Assembly: GCA_903897605.1 (NCBI GenBank)
Contig: CAIUCH010000043.1
Coordinates: 1-47,979, forward strand
Direction: 5' to 3'
Source: an uncultured Alphaproteobacteria bacterium
GTDB taxonomy: Bacteria; Pseudomonadota; Alphaproteobacteria; Micropepsales; Micropepsaceae
DNA: 47,979 nucleotides
A program made the translations under genes and the position numbers. Below, piece after piece: positions 46,625 to 47,979 of this stretch. Below the pieces are notes generated by a model that saw only the letters and a program-made list of their open reading frames with translations, was not told where the DNA came from and did no database searches. How positions within the stretch are numbered: the first letter of the stretch is position 1; each line of letters starts with the position of its first letter.

Positions 46625-47979
46625 TCAGGCCGCGAAGCTCTTGGAAACTTCGTTCAGGGCCGCTTTCAGCATCTCTTCCAGCGCGGGCGTCAAAGCCTTC
46701 TCCTTGCGGATGCCTTCCATGAATTGCGGATAGCTGGTCTTGAGCTTGCTGATCAGGGCGTCCTGGAACGGGCCGACCTTGGCGGTGGGGAAGGGATCGA
46801 GATAGCCGCGCGTGCCGGCATAAATCACCGCCACCTGCTCTTCGACCGCGAAGGGCTTGTATTGCGGCTGCTTGAGCAGCTCGGTGAGGCGTTCGCCGCG
46901 CGCCAACATTCTTTGGGTCGAAGCGTCGAGGTCCGAACCGAATTTGGCGAAGGCCGCCATTTCACGATATTGCGCCAGTTCGCCCTTGATCGGGCCAGCG
47001 ACGGTTTTCATCGCCTTGATCTGGGCCGATGAGCCCACGCGCGACACCGAGATGCCGACATTCACCGCCGGGCGAATGCCCTGATAGAACAAATCGGTTT
47101 CCAAAAAGATCTGGCCGTCGGTGATCGAGATCACGTTGGTGGGAATATAGGCCGAGACGTCATTGGCCTGGGTTTCGATGATGGGCAGGGCGGTCAGCGA
47201 ACCGGCGCCATTGTCTTCGTTGAGCTTGGCGGCGCGCTCGAGCAGGCGGGAATGCAGATAGAAGACGTCGCCGGGATAGGCTTCGCGGCCCGGCGGGCGG
47301 CGCAGCAGCAGTGACATCTGGCGATAGGCGACGGCCTGCTTGGAAAGGTCATCATAGATGATGAGCGCATGCATGCCATTCTCGCGGAACCATTCGCCCA
47401 TGGCGCAGCCGGAGAAGGGCGCCAGGAATTGCAACGGCGCGGGCTCGGATGCGGTCGCCGCCACCACGATGGTATATTCCATCGCGCCGGCATCGGTCAG
47501 GGTCTTGACGATCTGCGCCACGGTCGAGCGCTTCTGGCCGATGGCGACATAGATGCAATAGAGCTTGGCCTTCTCGTCGGTACCGGCATTAACGCTCTTC
47601 TGGTTAATGATGGCGTCGATTGCGACGGCGGTCTTGCCGGTCTGGCGGTCGCCGATGATCAATTCGCGCTGGCCGCGGCCGATCGGGATGAGGGTATCGA
47701 TGGCCTTGAGGCCCGTCTGCACCGGCTCATGCACCGACTTGCGGGGAATGATGCCGGGCGCCTTGACGTCGACACGGCGGCGTTCGGCGATATTGGTCAG
47801 TTCACCCTTGCCGTCGATCGGATTGCCCAAGGGATCGACGACGCGGCCGAGCAGGCCCTTGCCAACCGGCACTTCCACGATGGCGCCGGTGCGCTTGACG
47901 GTGTCGCCTTCCTTGATGGTGGAGTCGGTACCGAAAATAACGACGCCGACATTGTCGGTTTCCAGGTTCAGCGCCATGC
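46625..47979 (-). CDS. atpA: ATP synthase F1 alpha subunit (5' end outside window)
   Basis: The C-terminal 450 or so residues of the non-catalytic nucleotide-binding subunit. The Walker A motif GDRQTGKT and the [10 protein letters not shown] segment are present. Full-length proteins are about 510 residues; the missing N-terminal 60 residues lie beyond position 47979, so the internal Met at 47977 is not the start. It precedes atpG in the order expected for the alphaproteobacterial atpHAGDC operon. Confidence 0.98.
   Translation of the reverse strand, partial: MALNLETDNVGVVIFGTDSTIKEGDTVKRTGAIVEVPVGKGLLGRVVDPLGNPIDGKGELTNIAERRRVDVKAPGIIPRKSVHEPVQTGLKAIDTLIPIGRGQRELIIGDRQTGKTAVAIDAIINQKSVNAGTDEKAKLYCIYVAIGQKRSTVAQIVKTLTDAGAMEYTIVVAATASEPAPLQFLAPFSGCAMGEWFRENGMHALIIYDDLSKQAVAYRQMSLLLRRPPGREAYPGDVFYLHSRLLERAAKLNEDNGAGSLTALPIIETQANDVSAYIPTNVISITDGQIFLETDLFYQGIRPAVNVGISVSRVGSSAQIKAMKTVAGPIKGELAQYREMAAFAKFGSDLDASTQRMLARGERLTELLKQPQYKPFAVEEQVAVIYAGTRGYLDPFPTAKVGPFQDALISKLKTSYPQFMEGIRKEKALTPALEEMLKAALNEVSKSFAA

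Overview
The window looks like core chromosome of an alphaproteobacterium (high GC, roughly 60%). Supporting signs are the F1 ATP synthase operon order atpA-G-D-C without Fo genes, the ispB / DUF2007 / methyltransferase / glyQ-glyS block, a DUF3126 gene, a DUF2336 gene, a NadQ-type (COG4111-like) NAD regulator, and the rpe / heparinase pair. The order or family cannot be fixed from sequence alone; a non-rhizobial group such as a Rhizomicrobium/Micropepsis relative is possible but is a guess. I see no CRISPR array, rRNA, tRNA, prophage or complete mobile element.

Layout. 1-760: mobile-element debris, namely an IS1595-type transposase cut after its first catalytic Asp, still carrying a good promoter, next to a possible integrase tail. 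870-6,700: DUF2336 protein, a tiny membrane protein, a secreted NHL beta-propeller, and a UDG / lytic transglycosylase / MoaB run. 6,780-11,053: ETF-ubiquinone oxidoreductase, TPR lipoprotein and IspE, tightly coupled. 11,132-18,820: polyprenyl diphosphate synthase diverging from DUF2007, a TrmN6-like methyltransferase, glyQ, glyS and ppdK (overlapping starts and stops). 19,110-19,739: SleB-like cell-wall hydrolase.

19,743-27,550: an NAD-centred stretch on the minus strand. nadA-nadB-nadC form a compact operon for de novo NAD synthesis. A 1.5 kb insert follows (ArsR + SRPBCC operon with a perfect 16-bp palindromic operator, and a small lipoprotein). Then comes a four-gene coupled set: TauE/SafE transporter, HD hydrolase, Cys-phosphatase and the NadQ-like regulator with a degenerate Nudix helix. 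Two related 17-bp palindromes lie upstream of nadA and are my best candidates for the regulator's operators.

27,670-35,210: queC-queE (queuosine precursor), a 27-residue membrane ORF, nitroreductase, cysE, DUF3126, two uncharacterised membrane proteins, PhoH, a GYF_2 protein whose C-terminal half resembles the SinR/Cas2-like fold, and two tandem glycine-zipper paralogues. 35,471-43,761: sdhC-sdhD-sdhA on the minus strand, a GT-C-like membrane protein, rpe and heparinase II/III, then sdhB alone on the plus strand, and a diiron ferritin-like protein. 43,866-47,979: atpC, atpD, atpG and atpA (atpA runs off the window).

The window is mostly housekeeping. I find no strong candidate for a wholly new defence or biosynthetic system. 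The points most worth a second look are the nad regulatory region with its coupled regulator cluster, the GYF_2 / SinR-Cas2-like fusion, and a family-4-type uracil-DNA glycosylase that has lost three of the four expected iron-sulfur cysteines.
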